Assembly (NCBI GenBank): GCA_016183235.1
Contig: JACPFA010000024.1
Span: 1 to 64,000, forward strand
DNA length: 64,000 nt
Source: Deltaproteobacteria bacterium
GTDB lineage: Bacteria; UBA10199; DSSB01; JACPFA01
Direction of reading: 5' to 3'
Every line of letters starts with the position of its first letter. Positions within the stretch are counted from its first letter, which is position 1. Positions 25,456-34,246 of this stretch are shown here, piece after piece. The notes below the pieces were generated by a model. The model was not told the origin of the DNA, made no database searches, and was given only the letters and a program-made list of their open reading frames with translations. The translations under genes and the position numbers were made by a program.

Positions 25456-27509
25456 GGTTTAACTCGACGTCGCTTATTTAAAAAATAAAAAACCAAACCG
25501 AAAAGTAACTCGCCGACACAAAAGAGTGCAAGGTTGGTGGCGATGTTTTGGGTAAAACCATAAGAATGCAAGCCAACATTTAAGAGGTTCACCCCAAACC
25601 AAGCGAGGGCAACAATAATATTGATGATCACCATCCCCAACGCAAACCCTAAGGCCTTGATCTGCCCTGAAATACGGCCGTGCAATAACCAAATGAGCCA
25701 AAGCACAATGAGTAAAGCCCCATTTTCTTTAGGGTCCCAGCCCCAAAAGCGGCCCCAGGATTGATCGGCCCAAATACCTCCTAAAATAGTACCAAACAAG
25801 GAAAAGAAAAGGGCGAACAAGGCGATACCCATCATGGCTTGGTAAAGTTCTTCTAAACGGCTTTCTTTGGTAGAAGGCAATAAACGGCGGATCAAATAAA
25901 CATGGCCCACCACGCCACCCACAAAAGAACAACCATAGCCGATCGAAATTGTCACCACGTGGGTGGCTAACCAAAAATTAGTATTGAGCACAGCCACCAA
26001 CATCCCCATGGTGTCGCCATCGCTCGCATAGGCATTGCCCAAGAAATGCAGCGTTGCCCCCACCACCGTTGCGATCAAAATGCCCAGCCCATTTTTACGT
26101 TTTGATTCGAGGATAATGCCAAACACACTCGCAATCAAACCCACAAACACGATCGATTCGTAAAGGTTGCTGACGGGTGGCCTAGCCATAATGATAATGC
26201 GCAACACCACGCCGGCCAGATGAAGCGCGCCACCTAGCAAGAGAACCATAAAAGCCAAGAACCTTGCCTTTTTCTCCCAAGCAATCCAGCTTAGGGTGAG
26301 CAAAAGAAACGCTAGAATATAAAAACTTAAACTTTTGGTAAAAAGATCGAGATGATTGTAACGAACCTCTAAATTTAAAATGGAAGCTGAAAAAACCCCT
26401 TCAGGGAAATTGAGGGTGTATTGCGAAATAGCCGCGGAGGCCTGTTTAATTTTTGTTGCATCTTGTTGTTTAACCGCATAGGCCAAGTCTTTCCAAAACC
26501 CTAAATACTTTGCGCTCTCAGGCGAACCCTGCCCTTGCAAAACCAAAGCCCAGGGAGAAAACCATTCTTCAGCATGGCCTTGCCATTGCGGTGGAAAGAT
26601 ACGAAAAATTTCTGACTGCCCACCCTGCCTTATTTGAAACATTTGAAAAGACAAGTGCGTCACTTCTTTTTCTTCGTCACTCACCGCAGCACCTTTTTTA
26701 GCCTTGATAGCCTCCATCTTTTTTTGCAAAAGTTGATCGACCCGCAGCATTTCCATGTAGTTGTAATCTTTTTCGGCTTCTAAACCCAATTCAGCGGCCA
26801 GCTTGGTCGAATGAATTTTAAATTGCGGAGTGATTAATGAAAATGAATTGCTCAAATCGTAATAATTCAAAACCTTAAAATACAATTGGGCCAATTGGTT
26901 TTGAGCCGGGGTGCGTTCTTCTTCGCTCTTGCGATGAATACTCGTAAGGGTGTCTTGAATTTTCGCCAAGGCATTTTTGACTTCTAAAAAAGAATATTTT
27001 TTGCTTTCCCGCCTGGGCAATTCAAGCGCTGCCAACACCTCAGGGTTTTTGATATCAAAGATTTCTCTTTGATAGGCCGATTCTTGGTCAAACAACACTT
27101 CCCCTAACCAATCGAGCGCCCTTAAATCTTTAAGGGAACTTTTGCCATAGAGCGGCAAGAGATTCACTCGCGCAAAGGTATCTAGGGGTTTAAGCCTGCC
27201 TTCATGCAACACGGGGATATTCCCCAACGGCAAATAAGACAAAGGCTCAGCCCTAGCTTGGGGAGATAAAAAAATTGCTAATATAAATGTCACCCCTAAG
27301 AAAATTTTTCTAAAGCGGGCTGAGGCTTGCAGGGGTTTGTCCCTGTCGCTTCGCTCAGGATAAACTCCGGCTTCCATATCCATGGATATGATGCCATGGA
27401 AGCCGAGACTTTGAGTGCGTCCGGCGGCCGTAACCGCCGGACGACACGGACCCCGGAAAGCCTCAGCCCGCTTCAGAAAAATTTTCTTAGGAGTCACCTT
27501 TATTCTCAT
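25437..27509 (-). CDS. ccsA: cytochrome c maturation protein CcsA (with inserted N-terminal element)
   Basis: A 690-residue CcsA/ResC. A periplasmic N-terminal half (about 85-390) is followed by about eight helices with the haem-handling WWD motif WADQSWGRFWGWDPKENGA (about 580-600) and conserved histidines. CcsA pairs with ResB to export and attach haem to CxxCH sites. The start ATG overlaps the resB stop by 4 bases. Oddity: residues about 7-72 are encoded by a 197-base inverted-repeat element, so the natural signal sequence (RKIFLGVTFILAIFLSPQARA) is pushed inward. Whether this longer N-terminus is tolerated, or translation restarts internally, is open. Confidence 0.88.
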   Translation of the reverse strand: MRIKVTPKKIFLKRAEAFRGPCRPAVTAAGRTQSLGFHGIISMDMEAGVYPERSDRDKPLQASARFRKIFLGVTFILAIFLSPQARAEPLSYLPLGNIPVLHEGRLKPLDTFARVNLLPLYGKSSLKDLRALDWLGEVLFDQESAYQREIFDIKNPEVLAALELPRRESKKYSFLEVKNALAKIQDTLTSIHRKSEEERTPAQNQLAQLYFKVLNYYDLSNSFSLITPQFKIHSTKLAAELGLEAEKDYNYMEMLRVDQLLQKKMEAIKAKKGAAVSDEEKEVTHLSFQMFQIRQGGQSEIFRIFPPQWQGHAEEWFSPWALVLQGQGSPESAKYLGFWKDLAYAVKQQDATKIKQASAAISQYTLNFPEGVFSASILNLEVRYNHLDLFTKSLSFYILAFLLLTLSWIAWEKKARFLAFMVLLLGGALHLAGVVLRIIIMARPPVSNLYESIVFVGLIASVFGIILESKRKNGLGILIATVVGATLHFLGNAYASDGDTMGMLVAVLNTNFWLATHVVTISIGYGCSFVGGVVGHVYLIRRLLPSTKESRLEELYQAMMGIALFALFFSLFGTILGGIWADQSWGRFWGWDPKENGALLIVLWLIWLLHGRISGQIKALGFALGMVIINIIVALAWFGVNLLNVGLHSYGFTQNIATNLALFCVGELLFGLVFYFLNKRRRVKPWRNGL
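27295..27491. repeat. palindromic element inside ccsA
   Basis: Two 33-base arms (27295-27327 and 27459-27491) are inverted copies with one mismatch; each carries AGCCTCAGCCCGCTT followed by AGAAAAATTTTCTTAGG. The 131-base loop holds two smaller dyads (GGCTTCCAT/ATGGAAGCC and TCCGGCGG/CCGCCGGA). The element lies within the first 72 codons of ccsA and keeps the reading frame open. Confidence 0.8.
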
Positions 27510-28651
27510 CGCGATTTTGCCTTAAAAATAAGTTTGGGAACTTGAATGAGCAAATGAACCAATAACCCAATGCACATGATCAAACTCGAAATATAAGGAA
27601 ATAGCCTGCCCACATTTTTCACCACCGCTAAAACCGTGGTTTCTTGCCCATCACCTTCAATAAAAGAAGCTTGAAAGAAGGTATAATTTTTATACCGCAA
27701 GGGCTGATTCATTTGAATCACACTGCGTTGCTGAATGCCTTCATCAATCAGTGTGACAACTGATTTGTAACTTCGCGCTTTATTGGTACCAGGGTAAATT
27801 TGTTTTTCAAAATCGATCAAATGAATGCGAAACGGCAAATAGGTTCTGGCCCTTCTGATTTCTAATTCATAAATTTTACCACCCACCCGCAGGGTTTGGG
27901 CAACCGGCATGAACTCTAGCAAGGCATAGGTCCCATTGGTTAAGGTATCAGCCCCATCGATTTTAAAAAATATCCCAGCACGGTTACGCTCGTCTTCTTT
28001 ATCTAAGGGAAGTGACGCCAGATCAAAATTTTTAGCAAAACCACGGTAAGACAAATCGGCTGGTTGATTGCGACGAATCGGGTCACAATTTTTGCAAAAA
28101 CTTAACACTTGGATTTTAAAAGGCAGTAGATCGGTTTTTAAAACCGAACCGGGTTTCAACCAACCTTGGGTAAAATTAGTTTCTTGGTCACTATCTTCGG
28201 GTGAAGTATCCCTCACCACCAATTCTACGTTATGATAATCTCTCACAAAGTTAGAAGTCGCCCCTTCTTGAATCACCATACTACCTTCGGTACTAAACCC
28301 TGCAGTAAGAAAAGCCCCCACCAGCAACAATAAAACCCCCAGATGGGTAATAATAATTCCCAAGTTTTCTTTCTTCCAAACACTTTTAAAGATTAAAAAG
28401 AAAACTAAATTAATAAAAATAATCCCTAACGTTGTATAACCACCCGGCAAGGGCGCCGGCCCAAACCATAAAATAAAAGAAGAAAAATATTGTTGTTGGG
28501 CTTGAAACAACCCAACATATCTTTGCGCAATAGTCCCTACCACCACCAAGACCATTAGCCAAAAGAGACAATAGAAAACAATTTCGGTTTGAGTTAAAAA
28601 TTCAGCGATGTTTTGAAGAATTTTTTTTAATTTGGAGCGACGAACGGTCAT
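27506..28651 (-). CDS. resB: ResB/Ccs1-like cytochrome c maturation protein
   Basis: A 381-residue ResB family protein. Helices are at about 15-35, 60-75 and 95-112, then a large periplasmic domain (about 118-340) and a last helix (about 345-370). The family segment LLLVGAFLTAGFSTEGSMVI is recognisable, as is QMNQPLRYKNYTFFQASF before the final helix. ResB binds haem with CcsA and presents apocytochrome. It is the second gene of the maturation operon and overlaps ccsA by 4 bases. Confidence 0.85.
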   Translation of the reverse strand: MTVRRSKLKKILQNIAEFLTQTEIVFYCLFWLMVLVVVGTIAQRYVGLFQAQQQYFSSFILWFGPAPLPGGYTTLGIIFINLVFFLIFKSVWKKENLGIIITHLGVLLLLVGAFLTAGFSTEGSMVIQEGATSNFVRDYHNVELVVRDTSPEDSDQETNFTQGWLKPGSVLKTDLLPFKIQVLSFCKNCDPIRRNQPADLSYRGFAKNFDLASLPLDKEDERNRAGIFFKIDGADTLTNGTYALLEFMPVAQTLRVGGKIYELEIRRARTYLPFRIHLIDFEKQIYPGTNKARSYKSVVTLIDEGIQQRSVIQMNQPLRYKNYTFFQASFIEGDGQETTVLAVVKNVGRLFPYISSLIMCIGLLVHLLIQVPKLIFKAKSR

Positions 28652-28666
28652 CTTTAATCAATACCT

Positions 28667-29281
28667 TTATCTTTTGGCAAGCGATTGGCAAAGACTCACA
28701 AACTTACTTTGATTATAAACAAGAGTTTCTTCAGGGCCTGCCATTTTTACAAAAACAACTTGATCGGCCATAGCAATCGAGGCCACAAAAATCGCAGCAC
28801 TGGGATTTGCATCGTTGATAATTTTAAACCAAGCAAAAGGCCCCAAGGCCCCCTTGGCTCGTTGGGTAACTTTTTCTAACTCCCCTTCATTCAAGGGGCC
28901 CAAACCCACTTGCTCACGCCACCGATTCACATTAGCGATCACCCCACCGGCCTGCCCTGCCAAGACCACAATTGAAACATCCGCAGCACTGTCTGGGTTC
29001 CCATCTTTTCCTGGTGCCATAAAACTGGCCAACCGTATGGACGAACTCGAGGGTTTTTCTTGCCAATCTTGAGGGGTTTTCCAATGCAAGGTGCCATGTC
29101 CTTGGGCTTGACCTTGACTAATGGTTAGCTCAGGTGAAGATTGACCATGAGGAGAAGACATCGAGGTAGGTGGTTGAACCTCTTTAGGAACCGAGTGAGT
29201 TTTGACCGATCGCCCATCTTGGCAAGCCGTTAATAAGCCCATAGCCACAGACAAGGCTAAACCACATAAGATTATTCGCAT
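28667..29281 (-). CDS. lipoprotein heading the cytochrome maturation operon
   Basis: A 204-residue lipoprotein with lipobox LLTACQDG (Cys about 20), a Ser/Gln-rich linker, and a domain starting LHWKTPQDWQEKPSSSSIRL with the later stretch VNRWREQVGLGPLN. This family of unknown function often appears as a small periplasmic or outer-membrane protein. RBS GGAAGGAT is well placed. It is 15 bases before resB, so it is the first gene of the operon. The gap to the divergent 13-haem cytochrome gene contains an FNR-like dyad that could serve both directions. Confidence 0.75.
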   Translation of the reverse strand: MRIILCGLALSVAMGLLTACQDGRSVKTHSVPKEVQPPTSMSSPHGQSSPELTISQGQAQGHGTLHWKTPQDWQEKPSSSSIRLASFMAPGKDGNPDSAADVSIVVLAGQAGGVIANVNRWREQVGLGPLNEGELEKVTQRAKGALGPFAWFKIINDANPSAAIFVASIAMADQVVFVKMAGPEETLVYNQSKFVSLCQSLAKR

Positions 29282-29401
29282 TTTTTGTAGATCCTTCCAT
29301 TTTTCTTAACAGGCTTTGTGGCCATATCATCCTCATTTTAGGAAGTAAAGACCTAGGATAAGAATTCCCCTACTGTCTCTGCAAAACATCATATCCTGAG
29401 A

Positions 29402-29413
29402 TGATTTGCATCA
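29402..29413. promoter_or_regulatory. FNR/CRP-like dyad, site 1
   Basis: TGATTTGCATCA (TGAT-N4-ATCA, perfect dyad with flanking A/T) lies in the divergent gap, 25 bases before the 13-haem cytochrome start and 120 bases before the maturation operon start. The close spacing to the rightward gene fits repression there or activation leftward. Same pattern as three further sites in this locus. Confidence 0.55.
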
Positions 29414-29438
29414 TTTGTTTTTTTTAGGGATCTGCAAC

Positions 29439-32348
29439 ATGCTTAATAGCGCCATGCTACCCAGAAGAGGGCGTTTGCCCTATTGTCAATTTTTGCCGTT
29501 TTTGTTTTTGTTGATCCTTTTTATAGGCCCTTATGGTTGTGGTAGCGGTTCTAATGAACCCGCGGATTCTGACCCAACCGGAACGGGTGAGACCGAACCC
29601 GAGGGTGGTTCAACCGGCGCCGAAACGGGCACTTCGGGTAAAAAACCCTGGACCTATCACCCTGAAAATTGGGCCGACAAAACCGCTCACCCGACTGCCT
29701 TTGCCTCTGATCCAGAATCTTGCAAAACCTGTCATGGCAATAACTACGACAAAGTCATGCAAGGTAAAAGCTGTTACACTTGCCACAACTTTCCCCATAA
29801 CAATGTGTGGAAAGATATTCATGGCCAACAACTTAAACCCGAAGCCATCCAAGATTGTCAGAAATGTCACGTATCTAGTAATAATGTGGCCCTTGAAGGC
29901 ACACCCCAATCTTGTAACAGTTGTCACGACAAACTGAGTTGCCTTGATTGTCACGATCAAGCTAAAGCCGGGCGTCGCAAGATTGTAGGCCCAGGCGGTG
30001 ATTTTTCTCTTGGCCAACATCATGCCAGTGGAGAGGTCAATCAAGAAACTTGCCTCACTTGTCATTATATGAACGACCACTGGTCAGGGGTGGTAAAACT
30101 TAAAGACCCCGATGCAGGCGTTGGCATGGTTTATAATTTCAACCCTCAAGACCCTGAAAGTGTTGAGGCTTTCTGTGTCAACTGCCATGACCAAGACGGT
30201 GCCACCGCCCACGGTGGATTAACCCCCTTTAACGATGGCAAAACGGTGCCTAACATTAAGGGTGTAGAAGGTAGCCTGTGGGCTGATTCCGCTCACAACC
30301 AAATTAATTATCAAGCCAATAGCAACAAACCCTTGTCGTGTTTAGGCGACGGCATCAAAACCGGGTGTCACAGCAATGGTCACGGCTCTGATATTGAAAA
30401 GATGTTGAGCGTGGCCGGGCCCATCAACAACTTGTGCGATCAATGCCACACTGATGAAAAAGTTTTGAACCAAGCCTTATCTGGAAATGAACTGGCCAAC
30501 AACATCCAACAGGCCTTTAGTTTAGAAGGCGATACGGCAAGCATGCACAATTTAGGGACCCAGTTTACCATCAACGCAGGGGACCCCAACGAGAAAACCT
30601 TTACCCTGCAATGTACCACCTGCCACAACCCACACGTGGTCACGGGGAAATATTGGGATGCCGAAGCCGGCAAATCTCCCATCACACGACCTGATTTAGC
30701 AAGCGATCCAACCGAAAATCCCCGCGCCATGGGCGACACCCTTTGGGGCGTGAGCAATGACCAAAAAATGAGTAGTTACGCAGGGGTAGCGCTCGCTTCA
30801 TCGTTCAATCAAGCGGGGAATTTTCAAGATGCCGCTGGCGGCCCTGGCAATCAGTTGCCCGACTATGTCACTTTTTGCACCGATTGCCACGCGGAGCCAG
30901 GTCCCTCACCTTTTGGGCTAAATGATGGCCCTGGATGGGACGATTCGAAAAAAAGTTGGGATAGCGACCCCCATGGGCGTTACCCAGCCAACTTACCTGC
31001 CTCTAAATGCCCTAACGACCCGGCCTGCGGTGATGCAACGGAGGGTTGGCCCAAAACGCCGTTGGGCAAGGGTTTTATGCAACGGCTGCTTCCACCCTAC
31101 GATCAAGGCAAAAGAATAGCCGGTTTTAATTACGTGCTCTCGTGCACCGATTGTCACGAGGCCCATGGCTCTGTTAATAAAAACTTGATTCGTTCCAACC
31201 TTAATGGCACCTCTACTCCAGATTCAAAATGGAATAACCTTTGCCTGACTTGCCATAAAGTAGACCAGTACATGATCAGCATGTCAGGAATTGGTCAGCA
31301 TTGTGAGAGCTGTCACGGTTACGGCCAAAACCCACCGCAGGCTTATATGCCGGGCTCCATCCATGGAATGGAGAAAAATAAAAATGGGGATATTAACAAC
31401 CCCAATAACACCACGCTGATTTTTAATTCTGAACTCGTCGCCTATTTGCGCTTTGATCGAGTTAATTCAAATAATCCGAATCTCAATCTCTATGCCTTGG
31501 AAGATTCAGGACATTACCATCAAAATGCCCGCGGCTTTGACCTCAATTCACCCACCGATGATAACACCACCCATGTGGATGTGAATTTTGGCCACCTCCA
31601 TGTTTTAAGCCAAATCACTCAGCAATGCGTGGCGCTGGGGGCTTTGGAAGATAAAAATGCCTATGGTTGCAGTGTTAACCTCGATGGTCAAAATGATTAT
31701 TTGGAATTAGGTGTAACTCATAGTGTTTGGCCACCCTCGGTGTTTGGGCCTCATCAATTTTTTGAAATGAAAAACAATGCCTCGGTGATGGCTTGGGTTT
31801 TTCCCAATGTTGCCCCGATTCAAAACTTTACCATCCTCTCCAATGCCAGTGAAGACCCTACTGTTAATTATAGCCTCTACCTAATCCCTGATGGAGAGGC
31901 GATGCGAGTTGTGTTTAAAGTAGCAGTTGGCAACAATACCTGGCGCGGGGCCTGCAGCAATGTCGCCATCCCGGCTAATGGCTGGTCGCACGTAGGTGCT
32001 ACCTTTGATGGCGACGCTGTCCAAAAAATAAAGATCTATATTAATGGGGTGCAAAGTACGGCTGCCGATCCTAATGTCTGTGGCTTGTTGCAACCCAACG
32101 CTCAAGAAACGCAAATCCAGGCTGGCCAAGATGAAGCCACCTGTGTGCCTTTTACCGTTGGGGCAAGCTCCAATGAACAACCCTGCATTCAAGAATGGCC
32201 ACCACCGCCTATGGGTGCCTTTAACTGGAACACCGGCAGTAATTTCTTTAATGGTAGGATCGACGAAGTCAAAGTTTACAATACAACCCAAGAAGATTTT
32301 CAAAGTTTAATGGCTCCGCCCTTGCCACCGCCTTGGTTCCCCAATTGA
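29439..32348 (+). CDS. 13-haem cytochrome c lipoprotein with LamG domain
   Basis: A 969-residue protein from the ATG at 29439, chosen for its AGGGA RBS 8 bases upstream. The signal peptide ends at GPYGCGSGS, probably a lipobox. The region to about residue 640 contains 13 CxxCH motifs (CKTCH, CYTCH, CQKCH, CNSCH, CLDCH, CLTCH, CVNCH, CDQCH, CTTCH, CTDCH twice, CLTCH, CESCH). A CLGDGIKTGCH segment could be a non-standard site. Residues about 665-965 form a LamG/concanavalin-like domain (YLRFD, NLDGQNDYLELG, NASVMAWVFP, GRIDEVKVYN). Expected at the cell surface, where the LamG part may bind glycans or minerals. First gene of the electron-transfer locus. Confidence 0.88.
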   Translation: MLNSAMLPRRGRLPYCQFLPFLFLLILFIGPYGCGSGSNEPADSDPTGTGETEPEGGSTGAETGTSGKKPWTYHPENWADKTAHPTAFASDPESCKTCHGNNYDKVMQGKSCYTCHNFPHNNVWKDIHGQQLKPEAIQDCQKCHVSSNNVALEGTPQSCNSCHDKLSCLDCHDQAKAGRRKIVGPGGDFSLGQHHASGEVNQETCLTCHYMNDHWSGVVKLKDPDAGVGMVYNFNPQDPESVEAFCVNCHDQDGATAHGGLTPFNDGKTVPNIKGVEGSLWADSAHNQINYQANSNKPLSCLGDGIKTGCHSNGHGSDIEKMLSVAGPINNLCDQCHTDEKVLNQALSGNELANNIQQAFSLEGDTASMHNLGTQFTINAGDPNEKTFTLQCTTCHNPHVVTGKYWDAEAGKSPITRPDLASDPTENPRAMGDTLWGVSNDQKMSSYAGVALASSFNQAGNFQDAAGGPGNQLPDYVTFCTDCHAEPGPSPFGLNDGPGWDDSKKSWDSDPHGRYPANLPASKCPNDPACGDATEGWPKTPLGKGFMQRLLPPYDQGKRIAGFNYVLSCTDCHEAHGSVNKNLIRSNLNGTSTPDSKWNNLCLTCHKVDQYMISMSGIGQHCESCHGYGQNPPQAYMPGSIHGMEKNKNGDINNPNNTTLIFNSELVAYLRFDRVNSNNPNLNLYALEDSGHYHQNARGFDLNSPTDDNTTHVDVNFGHLHVLSQITQQCVALGALEDKNAYGCSVNLDGQNDYLELGVTHSVWPPSVFGPHQFFEMKNNASVMAWVFPNVAPIQNFTILSNASEDPTVNYSLYLIPDGEAMRVVFKVAVGNNTWRGACSNVAIPANGWSHVGATFDGDAVQKIKIYINGVQSTAADPNVCGLLQPNAQETQIQAGQDEATCVPFTVGASSNEQPCIQEWPPPPMGAFNWNTGSNFFNGRIDEVKVYNTTQEDFQSLMAPPLPPPWFPN

Positions 32349-32360
32349 TATCATCATTGA

Positions 32361-32372
32361 TGATCTCAATCA
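32361..32372. promoter_or_regulatory. FNR/CRP-like dyad, site 2
   Basis: TGATCTCAATCA lies in the 124-base gap before the monohaem cytochrome gene. Its centre is 61.5 bases before the start point predicted from the TCTAAT box at 32416, the spacing of a class I activator site. Confidence 0.6.
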
Positions 32373-32393
32373 TATAAACACATGATTTGTTTG

Positions 32394-32421
32394 TTTGCCT
32401 TCTGGCTTCGTTGGATCTAAT
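32394..32421 (+). promoter_or_regulatory. predicted promoter of the monohaem cytochrome gene
   Basis: A -10-like TCTAAT at 32416-32421 (5 of 6 to TATAAT) has a poor -35 (TTTGCC, 32394-32399), as expected if an activator bound at 32361-32372 is needed. Confidence 0.45.
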
Positions 32422-32472
32422 GTGGGCACCGCTTAGTTAAGAATAATCTTATTTATCAAATGGAGGATTGCG

Positions 32473-32838
32473 ATGAGAAATCATAAATCAAAACCAGTCA
32501 TGCTCATGAGCCTACTGGCTTTGTTCTCTTTTTTACTCAGTAGTTCTGTTTATGCGGGTGCTAAAGACATTTTTGTTAAACAAAAATGCAATAAGTGCCA
32601 CGAATGGAAAGCTCAAGGGGTTGAGAAATTACCTGCTGAACCAGACGCCCCACCCCCCGACCCCAAGTTTAAACCTGACCTCTCCAAGTTGTCAGACAAA
32701 GTAACGGGCGACAAAAAAGAATACCTAAAAAAGTGGTTGAATAAAGAAGTTCAACGCGATGGCAAAGACCACAAGAAACGTTTTGCCGGCACTCCAGAAG
32801 AACTTGAAACGCTGGTGAGTGCACTAGCCGCACAATAA
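32473..32838 (+). CDS. monohaem cytochrome c
   Basis: A 121-residue exported cytochrome. The signal peptide ends LSSSVYAGA. The only haem site is CNKCH (about residues 36-40). The sequence after it is Pro/Lys-rich, with a conserved-looking FAGTPEELETLVSAL end typical of small class I-like cytochromes; a Met ligand is not obvious. A GGAGG RBS precedes the ATG. It is followed directly by an intrinsic terminator, so it can be made in excess over the downstream membrane genes. Likely a soluble periplasmic carrier between the NrfD modules and the multihaem proteins. Confidence 0.82.
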   Translation: MRNHKSKPVMLMSLLALFSFLLSSSVYAGAKDIFVKQKCNKCHEWKAQGVEKLPAEPDAPPPDPKFKPDLSKLSDKVTGDKKEYLKKWLNKEVQRDGKDHKKRFAGTPEELETLVSALAAQ

Positions 32839-32852
32839 GCGAAAATATTCAG

Positions 32853-32889
32853 AAGCTAGGCAGGATGATCAAGCCTGCCTAGCTTTTTT
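32853..32889 (+). terminator. intrinsic terminator after monohaem cytochrome
   Basis: A perfect 12-base stem AAGCTAGGCAGG / CCTGCCTAGCTT with a 9-base loop is followed by a T run. It sits 14 bases after the cytochrome stop and 19 bases before the nrfD-like start. Confidence 0.85.
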
Positions 32890-32908
32890 ATTTTGAGAAT
32901 CGTGGACC

Positions 32909-34165
32909 ATGCCCACCTATTTTTTGTTTTGGAAAGATTTAATCAAACAAGTCATCTTCGGCCCCAAACTTTATTATGCCTGGCTTGGGTTTTTATCGAT
33001 TTTCATTGTCATTGGGATTGCAGGCTATATTCAACAATTTCAGCATGGCCTTATTGTCACCAACATGACCGATCAAGTTTCTTGGGGTGCCTACATCGCC
33101 AATTTTACCTACATCGTAGGTTTGGCCGCAGCCGCCGTCATGCTGGTCATCCCAGCTCATATTTATAAATTTAAATGCATCAAAGAAATCGTGCTGATTG
33201 GTGAGCTCTTGGCCGTTGCCTCCATTATTATGGCCATGTTGTTTGTAATGGTTGATATGGGCCGACCCGATCGCCTTTGGCACCTCATCCCCGGTTTAGG
33301 CCGGATGAACTGGCCCATGTCGATGCTCGCTTGGGACGTCTTGGTGCTCAATGGATATTTGCTTTTGAATTTGCATATTCCCGGCTACGAACTTTACAAA
33401 GACTATAAAGGTGAACCTCCTTCAGAGGCTTATCACAAACCTTTTATTTTCATTTCTATTTTCTGGGCCATTAGTATTCATACCGTCACCGCGTTCTTAT
33501 ACCAAGGCTTAGGGGGTAGACCGCATTGGAACTCCGCGGTGATTGCCCCACGATTTTTGGCCTCTGCCTTTGCCGTAGGTCCCTGTTTTATTCTTTTGAC
33601 CTTACAAGTCGTCGAAAAATTTAGCCGCTTTCACGTGGAAAAAGAGGCTTATCATATTTTAAAAAGAATTATCGCGGTGGCGATGATCATCAATTTGTTC
33701 TTACTCATGTCTGAAGTCTTCAAAGAATTCTACACCGATTCAGGGCATAGCGCTTCGGCCAAATATTTATTTTTGGGGCTGCACGAAAACCACTTACTAG
33801 TTCCTTTCATTTGGACGGCTATTGGTTTGAATATTTTTTCCACCCTAACTTTCGCGATCCAAAAATTAGGGAGGAACCAAATCATCATTAATGTTGCCGC
33901 CGTGGCGGCCATTGTGGGGGTTTGGATCGAAAAGGGAATGGGGTTGATTGTCCCTGCCTTTATTCCTTCTCCCTTGGGCGATGTTGTGGAATACACCCCA
34001 TCTCTGGTCGAAATTCAGGTGTGTGCCGGCATTTGGGCCATTGGGCTTTTCCTGCTGACGATTTTTCTTAAAGCCGCCATCCCCATTCACACCGGCGAAT
34101 TAAGATTGCAACGCGAAGAATCCTACCCCGGAGAATTCTCAGATAAGCCCTGGGAAAGACTCTGA
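32909..34165 (+). CDS. nrfD: NrfD-like quinone-interacting membrane subunit (first copy)
   Basis: A 418-residue polytopic protein with about ten helices, of the NrfD/PsrC family. It matches the second copy at 35901 along its length (both have GYIQQ, HGLIVTN, DQVSWGAYI, VVDMGRPDRLWHL, GLGGRPHWN and IWIEKGMGLIVP or VWIEKGMGLIVP). NrfD proteins take electrons from or give them to quinone and pass them to a periplasmic ferredoxin. It begins right after the terminator with no space for its own strong promoter, so expression probably depends on read-through. Confidence 0.87.
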   Translation: MPTYFLFWKDLIKQVIFGPKLYYAWLGFLSIFIVIGIAGYIQQFQHGLIVTNMTDQVSWGAYIANFTYIVGLAAAAVMLVIPAHIYKFKCIKEIVLIGELLAVASIIMAMLFVMVDMGRPDRLWHLIPGLGRMNWPMSMLAWDVLVLNGYLLLNLHIPGYELYKDYKGEPPSEAYHKPFIFISIFWAISIHTVTAFLYQGLGGRPHWNSAVIAPRFLASAFAVGPCFILLTLQVVEKFSRFHVEKEAYHILKRIIAVAMIINLFLLMSEVFKEFYTDSGHSASAKYLFLGLHENHLLVPFIWTAIGLNIFSTLTFAIQKLGRNQIIINVAAVAAIVGVWIEKGMGLIVPAFIPSPLGDVVEYTPSLVEIQVCAGIWAIGLFLLTIFLKAAIPIHTGELRLQREESYPGEFSDKPWERL

Positions 34166-34173
34166 AAATTGGC

Positions 34174-34185
34174 TGATCTTAATCA
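34174..34185. promoter_or_regulatory. FNR/CRP-like dyad, site 3
   Basis: TGATCTTAATCA lies in the 81-base gap before the tetrahaem cytochrome gene, centred 67 bases before its ATG. Confidence 0.55.
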
Positions 34186-34246
34186 TATGAGTGGCTGAGC
34201 ATACCCATTGAGCTAAAACCCCATTGAGCTTAATTTAAAAGAAGCT

